Shown: piece by piece, positions 1 through 7,490 of the stretch
Layout: each line of letters begins with the position of its first letter
How positions within the stretch are numbered: the first letter of the stretch is position 1
Source of the DNA: URHD0088 sp041488295
Lineage (GTDB): Bacteria > Pseudomonadota > Alphaproteobacteria > ATCC43930 > CGMCC-115725
Direction of reading: 5' to 3'
DNA: 16,865 nt
Assembly (NCBI GenBank): GCA_041488295.1
Contig: JBGPOZ010000087.1
Location: 1 to 16,865, forward strand
Translations under genes and position numbers: made by a program
The notes under the pieces: generated by a model
The model's input: the letters and a program-made list of their open reading frames with translations, nothing else
What the model was told of the DNA's origin: nothing
Databases searched by the model: none

Positions 1-141
1 CGCGCGCACCTCGCGGCGCATGGCATCGCCATCGGCGAAACCGGGCAGCGCTACGGCGCCACCGGCACCGGCCCCTCGATTTATATCGAGGACCCCGACG
101 GCAACACCGTCGAGCTGAAGGCGCCGGGCGCGGCGGGGTGA
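1..141 (+). CDS. VOC family (glyoxalase/bleomycin-resistance fold) protein, 3' end only
   Basis: Only the last 46 codons are present; the gene begins before the window. The C-terminal stretch IYIEDPDGNTVEL matches the closing beta-strand motif of vicinal-oxygen-chelate proteins, in which the Glu of a (D)P(D/E)GN..E motif usually binds the metal. Family members include glyoxalase I, fosfomycin and bleomycin resistance proteins and ring-cleavage dioxygenases, so the substrate cannot be told from this fragment. Base composition is GC-rich like the housekeeping genes on the right, so this gene probably belongs to the chromosomal backbone and marks the left side of the accessory island. It ends in TGA at 139-141, and the following 270 bases hold no convincing gene. 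Confidence 0.8.
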   Translation, partial: RAHLAAHGIAIGETGQRYGATGTGPSIYIEDPDGNTVELKAPGAAG

Positions 142-204
142 TTTCCTCTTCACCCGGCAGGGAGCATGAACCCCCTCTTCTTCGACAAAGCGCTTTTCGC
201 TCCG

Positions 205-309
205 CCGAGGACGAGGGCGTTCGTGCACAGCTCACCTCGTCCTGAGCGAGGGCGAAGGACAAGCAGCGAGACTGAAACGTCGAGCGCTGCGCGTCACTCG
301 TCCTTCGCC
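205..309. repeat. Degenerate intergenic hairpin repeat, same family as 16761-16858
   Basis: The stretch 235-260 (CCTCGTCCTGAGCGAGGGCG and on) is a variant of the arm CCTCATCCTGAGCGAAGTCG at 16824-16843. GGCGAAGGAC at 251-260 is matched in inverse by GTCCTTCGCC at 300-309, and GAGGACGAGG at 207-216 can pair with CCTCGTCCT at 235-243. It looks like a decayed dispersed repeat unit lying just after the VOC gene and just before the low-GC island. Confidence 0.55.
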
Positions 310-410
310 GCGTCCCGGGACGCGCGCCTCGATGAAGCGTGGAAACGTGCAGATTACAGCTGTGGACTCCCAAAAGTTGAACTAACAATATACGATCTAC
401 CTAAAAGGGT

Positions 411-752
411 ATGGAGGCCATTTTGGCGAAGGCAGCCCGAAGCGGAATCACCGTTCAAGGTTGGCATATCCCGCTAATCTTGGGCATGTTGCAGCGTGGA
501 GACCGCAAGCATGACATAGCGGCGTGGTTCGGACTAAACCAAGGTCGGATCAAAAACACCGAGGATGGGCTGTACGGCACGGCGTCACCAGCACCAATGG
601 CCAAACTCCCACCCTCCGGATCGCCGGGCCCAAAGGCATTGGCGCTTCGGGGGGCATCGGCGAAGGTTGAGAAACTGCTTAAGGCCGGCGATGCGCACGG
701 CGCAATCAAGCTACTCGGTCAAGCCATGACCGAATTCGACAAGAACGAATGA
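411..752 (+). CDS. Small helix-turn-helix-like protein of unknown function (113 aa)
   Basis: The protein is not firmly recognised. Residues about 20-52 (LILGMLQRGDRKHDIAAWFG then LNQGRI) have the spacing of a helix-turn-helix. From memory, similar 'FG(V/L)NQGRI' segments occur in small hypothetical proteins of rhizobial accessory regions; this was not searched. A Pro/Gly/Ala-rich linker follows (residues about 57-80), then a charged amphipathic C-terminus. The ATG at 411 has no good Shine-Dalgarno sequence. A TTGAAC / CTAAAA pair (377-382, 401-406, spacer 18) would give an almost leaderless transcript. Base composition is much lower in GC than the flanking backbone. It converges with the methyltransferase gene on the other strand, with one base between the stops. 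It could regulate that neighbour; this is inference. Confidence 0.55.
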   Translation: MEAILAKAARSGITVQGWHIPLILGMLQRGDRKHDIAAWFGLNQGRIKNTEDGLYGTASPAPMAKLPPSGSPGPKALALRGASAKVEKLLKAGDAHGAIKLLGQAMTEFDKNE

Positions 753-753
753 T

Positions 754-1416
754 TTACGCGGCTCGAAACGAAGACCGGCGCTTGGTTTTCGCGATTGGGT
801 TGTCGTAGTCACCGTGGCGTTCAAGAATCTTTCTGCAGGGCGGGATCCATACCAACTGCGGATATCCTGAGACGCGCTTATCCCATACAAGCCAACAATA
901 GCCTGTTGCTGTTGTTGCAGACCGATCTAGCCGCCCCTTTATCATTGGGACGCGCTCAACAAACTGGGCAAATCGTGTCGGCGGCGTCGCTTGGAAAATC
1001 GCTCTATACCGCCCGGCGCTTTCAAGGAAGACCGTGCGAGCAAGAATTGCCACGCCCACACGCGCAATTCGGAGGGCGCGAATAACAAATTCTTCGGCAA
1101 GCCTAAATGGTGGATTGGTAATAACCCAATCATGGGAATTGTCAGCATAGGGATGGCGCAAGAAATCTCGCAACTCGCCATAGCCGTAATCACTCACATC
1201 TGCGTCTTGGACAGTTTCGAAATACTCTTTTAAAACCTTCGACATGTGACCTACGCCGCATGCCGGTTCGAGACAGCTCATTCTCCCAATCGCGAGCTTA
1301 TCGTCGAGGACATGTTCAATCAGAGCTCGAGTGGCCCACGGCGGCGTCGGAAAGTCGTCAAGACTATCGGCAGCTTCGACACGTTGCGACATGACCGCAT
1401 GGGATGTGTTCTGCAT
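754..1416 (-). CDS. Solitary phage-type class I SAM-dependent DNA methyltransferase (220 aa)
   Basis: Probable DNA adenine/cytosine N-methyltransferase. The SAM-binding motif I is LEPACGVGHM at residues 49-58 and the catalytic motif IV is TNPPF at 100-104, the NPPF form typical of N6-adenine enzymes. The N-terminal DDFPTPPWATRAL (20-32) is a hallmark I associate with small methyltransferases of alphaproteobacterial prophages and islands. At 220 aa there is little room for a separate target-recognition domain, and no restriction enzyme or specificity subunit lies beside it, so it looks like an orphan enzyme. Residue 9 is an alternative Met start; neither start has a clear Shine-Dalgarno. Local GC is low (37% at 1081-1140), a sign of transfer. 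It is transcribed in the same direction as the two-gene operon to its right, about 200 bp downstream of it. Methylation target unknown. Confidence 0.8.
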   Translation of the reverse strand: MQNTSHAVMSQRVEAADSLDDFPTPPWATRALIEHVLDDKLAIGRMSCLEPACGVGHMSKVLKEYFETVQDADVSDYGYGELRDFLRHPYADNSHDWVITNPPFRLAEEFVIRALRIARVGVAILARTVFLESAGRYRAIFQATPPTRFAQFVERVPMIKGRLDRSATTATGYCWLVWDKRVSGYPQLVWIPPCRKILERHGDYDNPIAKTKRRSSFRAA

Positions 1417-1451
1417 CTGCTTAAGGCCCCCGAGTTTCGCCCGCAGAGTTT

Positions 1452-1470
1452 GCCCGAGTAGTCATCGGGC
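1452..1470. promoter_or_regulatory. Inverted repeat upstream of the methyltransferase gene
   Basis: GCCCGA (1452-1457) and TCGGGC (1465-1470) form a perfect 6-bp dyad with a 7-base centre, 36 bases upstream of the methyltransferase ATG. On the + strand it is followed by a short T run (CTTTTTTA, 1478-1485), so it could be a weak terminator in that direction. However, no + strand gene ends here. An operator for the methyltransferase is the other reading. Sequence evidence only. Confidence 0.3.
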
Positions 1471-1612
1471 AGCAAGCTTTTTTATGTTGAATCAACAGCT
1501 TATGGGCTATTCCTGCTAACCCATTGAAAGAATCTACGTTTTCGGTTCTGGCCTACTTTCTGACCGGTCTTGCGGTGCTCGGACTGCAGGCGGTGTGGCT
1601 CGACGATATAGT

Positions 1613-2134
1613 TCAACCGGCCGGGCGACGCGGCTGGATTTGAGCCTCGAACATGAAGAAGAATAACGTTGCAACCCGGAAGAATGCCGCAATCGCCCAC
1701 GTGGCGGCGCCAATCCAAATGGCGACCACGAATGCCGAAGCCGTAAGCGGCTCTTGCGGAAGCGGCGTAATTACCATTATAGGAATGGAAGCCAGCGACA
1801 CGCAGAACCCAAGCACGATTGCGCGCTTCACGAACGTCAGGAATCGGGCGAGAACACGCGTGTCGCGTATCGCGCGAACGAAGCCCTCCGACATGCATAT
1901 AATCGTGCAATAAAATGTCGCGAGGAAGCCGGTGGTGATCGAAAGAAAAGCGAAAACCGCCACATAAAGCTGGTCGAGATGCCAGCGTTCGGCCTCGGCG
2001 AATACGATGAGTTTGTGGCCGCCAATCAGCCATCCGATAGCGCAGGCGATGCCCAGCCCGATCGGATAAAATCGTTCGAGAATAGCATCCCACTGGAAGC
2101 GGTGTTGCCTCGGATGCGTCGTCGCGTCAGCCAT
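1613..2134 (-). CDS. Four-helix inner-membrane protein, partner of the upstream soluble protein
   Basis: The 173-aa product starts at ATG 2134, preceded by AGGG seven bases upstream (CAGGGAAATGT), and overlaps the end of the upstream gene by 8 bases, so translation is probably coupled. Four hydrophobic segments are visible at residues about 22-45, 56-81, 105-125 and 131-162, separated by basic loops (for example VRAIRDTRVLARF around 86-98 and FVKR at 101-104). This predicts an integral membrane protein with short soluble ends. No enzymatic motif is seen and the family is not recognised. A soluble protein translationally coupled to a four-TM protein is the layout of lambda rexA-rexB, where RexB is a four-TM membrane protein, and resembles Kiwa, where KwaA is a four-TM protein. 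A role as the membrane effector of a defence pair is inferred, not shown. A longer frame back to 2218 exists, but it would lie inside the upstream gene and has a non-membrane leader. Confidence 0.65.
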   Translation of the reverse strand: MADATTHPRQHRFQWDAILERFYPIGLGIACAIGWLIGGHKLIVFAEAERWHLDQLYVAVFAFLSITTGFLATFYCTIICMSEGFVRAIRDTRVLARFLTFVKRAIVLGFCVSLASIPIMVITPLPQEPLTASAFVVAIWIGAATWAIAAFFRVATLFFFMFEAQIQPRRPAG

Positions 2135-2999
2135 ACATTTCCCTGAGCACGGGGCGGTTTTCTCGAAGCACTCTGAGAATATAGTCGCTACGTTTGCGGT
2201 AACTAGCCTCAGGGTCATCGTCGGGGATATCCACCCACTCCTTGTCCCCCATATGGCCGCCGATCAAATTCAACGGCTGTGCCTCTTCGCCGCCCTCGGG
2301 AATGACACGTGCAGAGAGTTTAGATACACCGCCGCGTCTATCCTGCCTCTCCCGCTGTAGCCAGCCAAACAATCCAATCGCTTTCCGGCTATCGATATCG
2401 ACCTCACCTCTAGCCATTCCCATCGTGATTTCCAGATGGGATGGCTGAAGCGACTCCTTCATCGCAAGCGCCCCGCGCCGGACGCTCCGAGTCTCGTCGT
2501 CGATGGCCTGTAGCTCGTTCGGCGCCGCAATACGGAAGGTCAAGCCCCGGATGCCGCCTCGCCTGAGGACATCCCAGATCTCTCTATTCGGTACGGGCAG
2601 GATGTCGTATCCGGGGCCGCCGGCCAGGCCCTCGACATAGAGGGCAATGCGCGTCGCGGTAATACCGTTACGTGCTATTTGCAGCGCGAGCACCGAGAGA
2701 TCAGGGTCAAACGCGAATGCCGTCGTGTGGCCTATCGATGCGACGCCCAAGCTCTCGATGGGGTGCCCTCGCACCGCTTTTGGTGGTAAATTTCGTTCTT
2801 GAATCCGGACAAATTCACCGCAAAGGGCGCCTTGGCGGAGTGCCAATCGTTCGAGCCTGATCACGACGTCTGGCTCCTGCTCGTGCTCACGGTCCAGCAG
2901 ATTTTCGTCTGCGATACGTCGTAGAGCCGTCGAGAATGCGACACCGCCCTGCTCTCTAATATCAACCGAGAACAGCCGGACATTTACGAGCCTATCCAT
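2127..2999 (-). CDS. Soluble protein of unknown function (290 aa), candidate defence sensor, coupled to a four-TM gene
   Basis: No family is firmly recognised. I place the start at ATG 2999 because GGGGAAAG stands just before it, and because MDRLVNVRLFSVDI looks like a natural first beta-strand. The frame is open to an ATG at 3077 (316 aa) that lacks a Shine-Dalgarno, although a TAAGAT box close upstream could make that version leaderless. The protein is soluble, with no signal peptide or membrane segment. It has an N-terminal beta/alpha part, a central stretch with IESLGVASIGHTTAF followed by ARNGITATRIALYVEGL, then GGIRGLTFRIAAP, and a charged helical C-terminus (SYRKRSDYILRVLRENR). It ends within the start of the membrane-protein gene, an 8-base overlap, so the two products likely act together. 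Size and partner fit RexA (about 280 aa) or KwaB (about 315 aa). My recollection of RexA includes a loosely similar ESLG-containing segment; this was not verified. Base composition is lower in GC than the backbone. Confidence 0.6.
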   Translation of the reverse strand: MDRLVNVRLFSVDIREQGGVAFSTALRRIADENLLDREHEQEPDVVIRLERLALRQGALCGEFVRIQERNLPPKAVRGHPIESLGVASIGHTTAFAFDPDLSVLALQIARNGITATRIALYVEGLAGGPGYDILPVPNREIWDVLRRGGIRGLTFRIAAPNELQAIDDETRSVRRGALAMKESLQPSHLEITMGMARGEVDIDSRKAIGLFGWLQRERQDRRGGVSKLSARVIPEGGEEAQPLNLIGGHMGDKEWVDIPDDDPEASYRKRSDYILRVLRENRPVLREMYG

Positions 3000-3100
3000 T
3001 TCTTTCCCCACGCAGAGCGCGAGCCCAAAGTATGTCTCGCGGTTGTTTGCATGGGATATTAATTCTACTAATGCCATGGGAGCAATCTTACTGAAGTTTG

Positions 3101-3270
3101 CTACCGAACGCTGCAGAACCGCGGCGTTTCGGCGAGACTAGCACGACGGATGCCGCAGTCGTCGAACAGCACGATCTCGGCGCCGAATAGGCATCAGCAC
3201 ACGCCCAAAATACGCTGCGCGCTTTTGTCACCGGCACGTCGCTATACCAGACGCCTAAATCGAAGCTCAT
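3101..3270 (-). pseudogene. Decayed remnant of a small 'MSFDL(A/G)VW'-type hypothetical gene
   Basis: ATG 3270 has a strong Shine-Dalgarno (GGAGAGAGGAGG, about 9 bases upstream). It begins MSFDLGVWYSDVPVTKA, an N-terminus I recall from small conserved hypothetical proteins (MSFDLAVW...). After roughly 20 codons the frame degenerates into Cys/Ser-rich sequence. A protein-like C-terminal segment, GAEIVLFDDCGIRRASLAET followed by PRFCSVR, appears in another reading frame of the same strand and stops at TAG 3103-3101. The simplest reading is an internal deletion plus frameshift. If read straight through, the first frame gives a 60-aa product ending at 3088. It lies at the right edge of the low-GC island, and the loss may date from the island's insertion. 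Confidence 0.5.
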
Positions 3271-3373
3271 GGCGCGTTCCTCCTCTCTCCTTGCTTTCGC
3301 CGGGATCGCGTTTCCGCTACCGTCGCCGCCGCCGTGAAATGGCACGGTCGAACGTCCCGCTCAGCGCAATTCA

Positions 3374-4102
3374 ATGTTGGAACATAACGTGAACAATCCT
3401 GGATTGCAAGCGTCCACCCCCCTGGGTCACATCGACACCTGGATCTTCGATCTCGACAACACGCTCTACCCGGCGTCGTGCCGTTTGTTCGATCAGGTCC
3501 AGGACCGCATGAACGAGTTCATCGCCGATCTGCTCGCCGTCGATCTCGACGAGGCAAAGCGCTTGCGGACGCAGTATTTCCGCGAGCACGGCACGACCTT
3601 GACCGGTCTCATGAAGGTGCATGGGATCGCACCGGAGCGGTTCCTCGACTATGTGCACCGGATCGATCTCGCCGCCGTGCCGCACGATCCGCTCCTCGGC
3701 GCTGCTCTCGCCGCGCTCCCGGGGCGCAAGCTGATCTTCACCAACGGCACGGTGCGCCATGCCGAGAACATTCTCGGCCACCTCGGCGTCATCGACCATT
3801 TCGCCGGGATCTTCGACATCGCCGCCTGCGGCTACGTGCCGAAGCCCGATCCCTCGGGCTATGCGGCGCTGGTCGAGCGGTTCGAGATCGTGCCGCGCCG
3901 CGCCGCGATGATCGAGGATATGGCGAAGAATCTGGCGCCCGCCGCGGCGCTCGGCATGACGACGGTGTGGCTGCGCGGCACGCTCGACTGGGCAATCGAG
4001 GGCGCCGAGGCCGACTGCGTGCATCACGTCATCGACGAGCTGGGACCGTGGTTGGCGACGCTTGTGGCCACGCCGCATGCCGGCCCGGGGAAGGTCGATT
4101 GA
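3374..4102 (+). CDS. HAD-superfamily pyrimidine 5'-nucleotidase (SDT1-like)
   Basis: The 242-aa protein is expected to dephosphorylate pyrimidine nucleoside monophosphates in the cytosol, as in the SDT1/Pyr-5-nucleotidase group of HAD hydrolases. All HAD motifs are present. Motif I is WIFDLDNTLYP, with nucleophile D26 and acid/base D28. Motif II is IFTNGT (T123). Motif III is Lys K157 in YVPKPDPSGY, and motif IV is MIEDMAKNL (E181, D182). The helical cap lies between motifs I and II (about 35-105), as in subclass I HADs. ATG 3374 lacks a clear Shine-Dalgarno; a GTG at 3389 preceded by GGA is a possible alternative and keeps all motifs. It stands 55 bases upstream of dapD in the same direction. 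In Rhizobiales this gene is commonly found next to dapD, so it begins the backbone to the right of the island. Confidence 0.88.
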   Translation: MLEHNVNNPGLQASTPLGHIDTWIFDLDNTLYPASCRLFDQVQDRMNEFIADLLAVDLDEAKRLRTQYFREHGTTLTGLMKVHGIAPERFLDYVHRIDLAAVPHDPLLGAALAALPGRKLIFTNGTVRHAENILGHLGVIDHFAGIFDIAACGYVPKPDPSGYAALVERFEIVPRRAAMIEDMAKNLAPAAALGMTTVWLRGTLDWAIEGAEADCVHHVIDELGPWLATLVATPHAGPGKVD

Positions 4103-4127
4103 CACCCGTTTGACCCTGCCGCATGTT
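4099..4127 (+). promoter_or_regulatory. Candidate sigma-70 type promoter for dapD-dapE
   Basis: A perfect TTGACA (-35) at 4099-4104 is followed after 17 bases by CATGTT (4122-4127), which matches three of six -10 consensus positions. It overlaps the stop codon of the nucleotidase gene and lies 31 bases upstream of the dapD ATG. This would let the lysine genes be transcribed apart from the nucleotidase. Pattern match only. Confidence 0.35.
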
Positions 4128-4157
4128 TCCGGCCCGCTTTTCCTCTCGAAGACCGCC

Positions 4158-5002
<845 letters not shown>

Positions 5003-5003
<1 letters not shown>

Positions 5004-6172
5004 TGAGCGCCCTTGCGAACGCGGCGCTCGACCCCGTCGCCCTTGCCCGCGACCTCATACGCCGGCCGAGCGTCACGCCGCGCGATGAAGGCGCGATCGA
5101 CCTGTTGAGCCGCGTCCTCGAAGGCTTGGGCTTCACCTGCCATCGCCTCGTCTTCAGCGAGCCCGGCACGGACGACATCGTCAATCTCTACGCCCGGCTC
5201 GGCAGCGGCGGGCGCAATCTTTGTTTTGCCGGCCACACCGACGTCGTGCCGCCCGGCGCTCTCGCGAACTGGTCGGTCGATCCCTTCGCCGCCGCCATCG
5301 TCGATGGCAAGCTGATGGGTCGGGGCGCCACCGACATGAAGGGCGCGATCGCCGCCTTCACCGCGGCTGCTGCGCGCTTCCTCGCCGCGCGCGGGCGCGG
5401 CTTCGGCGGCTCGATCAGCCTCCTCATCACGGGCGATGAGGAGGGTATCTCGATCAACGGCACGAAGAAGGTGGTGGATTGGCTGCAGGCGCGCGGCGAA
5501 AAGCTCGACGCCTGCATCGTCGGCGAGCCGACCAGCGCACGCGCGCTCGGCGACATGGTGAAGATCGGCCGCCGCGGCAGCCTCACCGGCACGCTCACAA
5601 TCCACGGCACGCAAGGCCACACCGCCTATCCACATCTCGCCGACAATGCGGCGCACCGTCTCGTCGCCATGCTGCATGCGCTGACATCGACCGCGCTCGA
5701 TGACGGGACCGCGCATTTCCAGGCATCGACCTTGCAAATCTCGACGATCGACATCGGCAACCCAGCCTCGAACGTCATACCGGCGGAGGCGCGTGCCGTC
5801 TTCAACATCCGCTTCAACGATGCGTGGACGAGCGAGCGCCTGCGCCAATGGCTCGCGGAAAAGCTCGACGTAATCGGCGGCCGTTACGACCTCGCCATCC
5901 GCGTCAGCGGCGAATCCTTCCTGACGCCGCCCGGCCCGGTCAGCGAGATCCTCGGCGCGGCGATCGCCAAGACCATGGGCCGCACGCCCGAGCTCAGCAC
6001 GACCGGCGGCACCTCGGACGCGCGCTTCATCCACACGGTTTGCCCGGTTGCCGAATTCGGCCTCGTCGGCCTCACCATGCACAAGGCCGATGAAGAGGTC
6101 GATCTTGCCGACCTTGCCGCATTGACGCGGATCTACGAGGCGGCGCTCGACCTCTATTTTCCGCATTCCTGA
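5003..6172 (+). CDS. dapE: Succinyl-diaminopimelate desuccinylase
   Basis: A dinuclear zinc hydrolase of the M20 family that removes succinate from N-succinyl-LL-diaminopimelate, two steps after DapD, supplying diaminopimelate for peptidoglycan and lysine. At 389 aa it is of normal length. Metal ligands and the catalytic base are in place: H78 in FAGHTDVVPPG, D111 in GRGATDMKG, the base E146 with ligand E147 in TGDEEG, E175 in GEPT, and the C-terminal His in LTMHKADEEV. The lid/dimerisation domain lies between about residues 185 and 300 (GRRGSLTGTLTIHGTQGHTA onward). The ATG shares its A with the dapD stop (TGATG), so the two genes are coupled. The membrane-protein gene follows after 3 bases. 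The aminotransferase dapC acting between DapD and DapE is not in the window. Confidence 0.97.
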
Positions 6173-6175
6173 GCC

Positions 6176-6745
6176 ATGACATTCCAGTCCGAGGCCCGGG
6201 ACGCCCTTTACGGCTCCTGGCGGCTCGCCCGGCTCGACCGCGGCGCGCTCGCCTTTTTCGGGCGCGACGAGGGGGCATTCTGGCGCTCTTTTGCCGCTGG
6301 CGTCTTCCTCTACCCCGTCTTTCTCATCCCCCTCATTCTCGGCCTCTCCGATCAAGAGTGGCAGCAGGGCGACCTCCTGCATTTCGGCCTCGTCGAGACG
6401 CTCGGCTACGTCATCGACTGGGTCGGCTTTCCGCAGATTCTGCTGCCGATCGCGCGCTATCTCGGCCGCGAGCCGCGCTGGCTTTCTCTCGTCGTCGTCT
6501 ACAACTGGTCGCAGATCCTGCAGAAGGGCGTCTTTCTCGGCGCGCTCGGCATCGCCGGGTCCGGGGTGCTGACCGACATCGCCGGGATATGGCTCGTCCA
6601 GGCGGCGTTTCTCGCGACCTTGGTCTACGAATGGTTCGTCGTGCGCGTCGCGCTCGATGTCGAGTGGCTGCCGGCGGTCATGATCGTTCTCGCCGATCTC
6701 GTCTTCAGCCTACTCATCACCGGCATCGCGGCGCATTTTCATTGA
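6176..6745 (+). CDS. Polytopic membrane protein of unknown function in the dapDE operon
   Basis: The 189-aa product is not assigned to a named family. After an N-terminal cytosolic part (WRLARLDRGALAFFGRDEGA, residues 15-34), four to five hydrophobic segments are visible at about 37-57, 70-95, 113-131, 132-153 and 164-185. No catalytic motif is seen. The ATG comes 3 bases after the dapE stop, so it is surely co-transcribed and probably translated by reinitiation. I believe homologues sit between dapE and truA in other Rhizobiales, but this was not searched. Its 3' end overlaps that of truA, on the opposite strand, by 29 bases (6717-6745). The dapE linkage hints at a cell-envelope role, but that is only context. 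Confidence 0.8.
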   Translation: MTFQSEARDALYGSWRLARLDRGALAFFGRDEGAFWRSFAAGVFLYPVFLIPLILGLSDQEWQQGDLLHFGLVETLGYVIDWVGFPQILLPIARYLGREPRWLSLVVVYNWSQILQKGVFLGALGIAGSGVLTDIAGIWLVQAAFLATLVYEWFVVRVALDVEWLPAVMIVLADLVFSLLITGIAAHFH

Positions 6746-7490
6746 GGGCGTCCGCGTAGACGACGGCGACGAGGTAGAGCCCTTCGGCGGGCGCGGTAGG
6801 TCCGCCGCGGCGGCGGTCGCGTGCCGCGAGCGCGGCGGCGACGTCCTCGGCACGCCACTTACCGGCGCCGACCAGCTTCAACGTCCCGACCATGTTGCGG
6901 ACCTGATGGTGCAGAAACGAGCGCGCCGCGGCGGTGACGTGGATCTCCTCGCCGATGCGCTCGACGTCGAGCCGGTCCAATGTCTTCACCGGCGATTTCG
7001 CCTGGCACAGCGAATCGCGGAAGGTGGTGAAGTCGTGGCGCCCGAGAAGCAGCGCGGCGGCCATGCGCATCGCTTCGGCATCGAGCGGCGATCCGACATG
7101 CCAGGCGCGCCCGCGATCGAGCGCGAGCGGGGCGCGGCGATTGACGATGCGGTAGAGATAGCGTCGGCCGCGCGCCGAACGCCGCGCGTCGAAATTCGCC
7201 GCCGCTTCCGCAACGGCGAGCACGGCGACCGCGGCCGGCCGAACGTGGTGGTTCAAGGCGCCGCGGATCACGTCCAGGTCGAAACTGCGCTGGAGATCGA
7301 GATGCGCCGTCTGCCCCAGCGCGTGAACGCCCGCATCGGTGCGGCCGGCGCCGTGCACGGTGACGCGCTCGCCGCAGAAGCGCCACACCGCCTCCTCGAG
7401 GATCGCCTGGACCGAGGGGCCGTTCTTCTGGCGCTGCCATCCGGCGAGGCCGCCGCCATCATATTCGATGGTCAGCTTGTAGCGGGGCAT
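6717..7490 (-). CDS. truA: tRNA pseudouridine(38-40) synthase
   Basis: Isomerises uridine to pseudouridine at positions 38-40 of the tRNA anticodon stem. The 257-aa length is typical. The catalytic Asp is D52 in GAGRTDAGVHALGQ. Other family marks are the N-terminal YKLTIEYDGGGLAGWQRQ, the ARGRRYLYRI strand, GRHDFTTFRDSLCQAKSPVK and SFLHHQVRNMVGTLKLVG. ATG 7490 was chosen because MPRYKLTIEYDG is the family start; the frame runs further upstream through Arg-rich sequence inside fmt. The start overlaps the 3' end of fmt by 19 bases, so truA is probably coupled to fmt in a def-fmt-truA run, an order common in alphaproteobacteria. Its 3' end overlaps the convergent membrane-protein gene. Confidence 0.96.
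   Translation of the reverse strand: MPRYKLTIEYDGGGLAGWQRQKNGPSVQAILEEAVWRFCGERVTVHGAGRTDAGVHALGQTAHLDLQRSFDLDVIRGALNHHVRPAAVAVLAVAEAAANFDARRSARGRRYLYRIVNRRAPLALDRGRAWHVGSPLDAEAMRMAAALLLGRHDFTTFRDSLCQAKSPVKTLDRLDVERIGEEIHVTAAARSFLHHQVRNMVGTLKLVGAGKWRAEDVAAALAARDRRRGGPTAPAEGLYLVAVVYADALNENAPRCR

Noticed and set aside
166..477. A 103-codon + strand frame after the VOC gene
   Set aside because: Much of it is translated repeat sequence, and it has no recognisable domain. It overlaps the start of the better supported 113-aa gene.
1500..2093. A 197-codon - strand frame overlapping the four-TM gene
   Set aside because: The alternative frame gives four clear membrane helices, a coupled start and a Shine-Dalgarno; this one has mixed composition and no motif.
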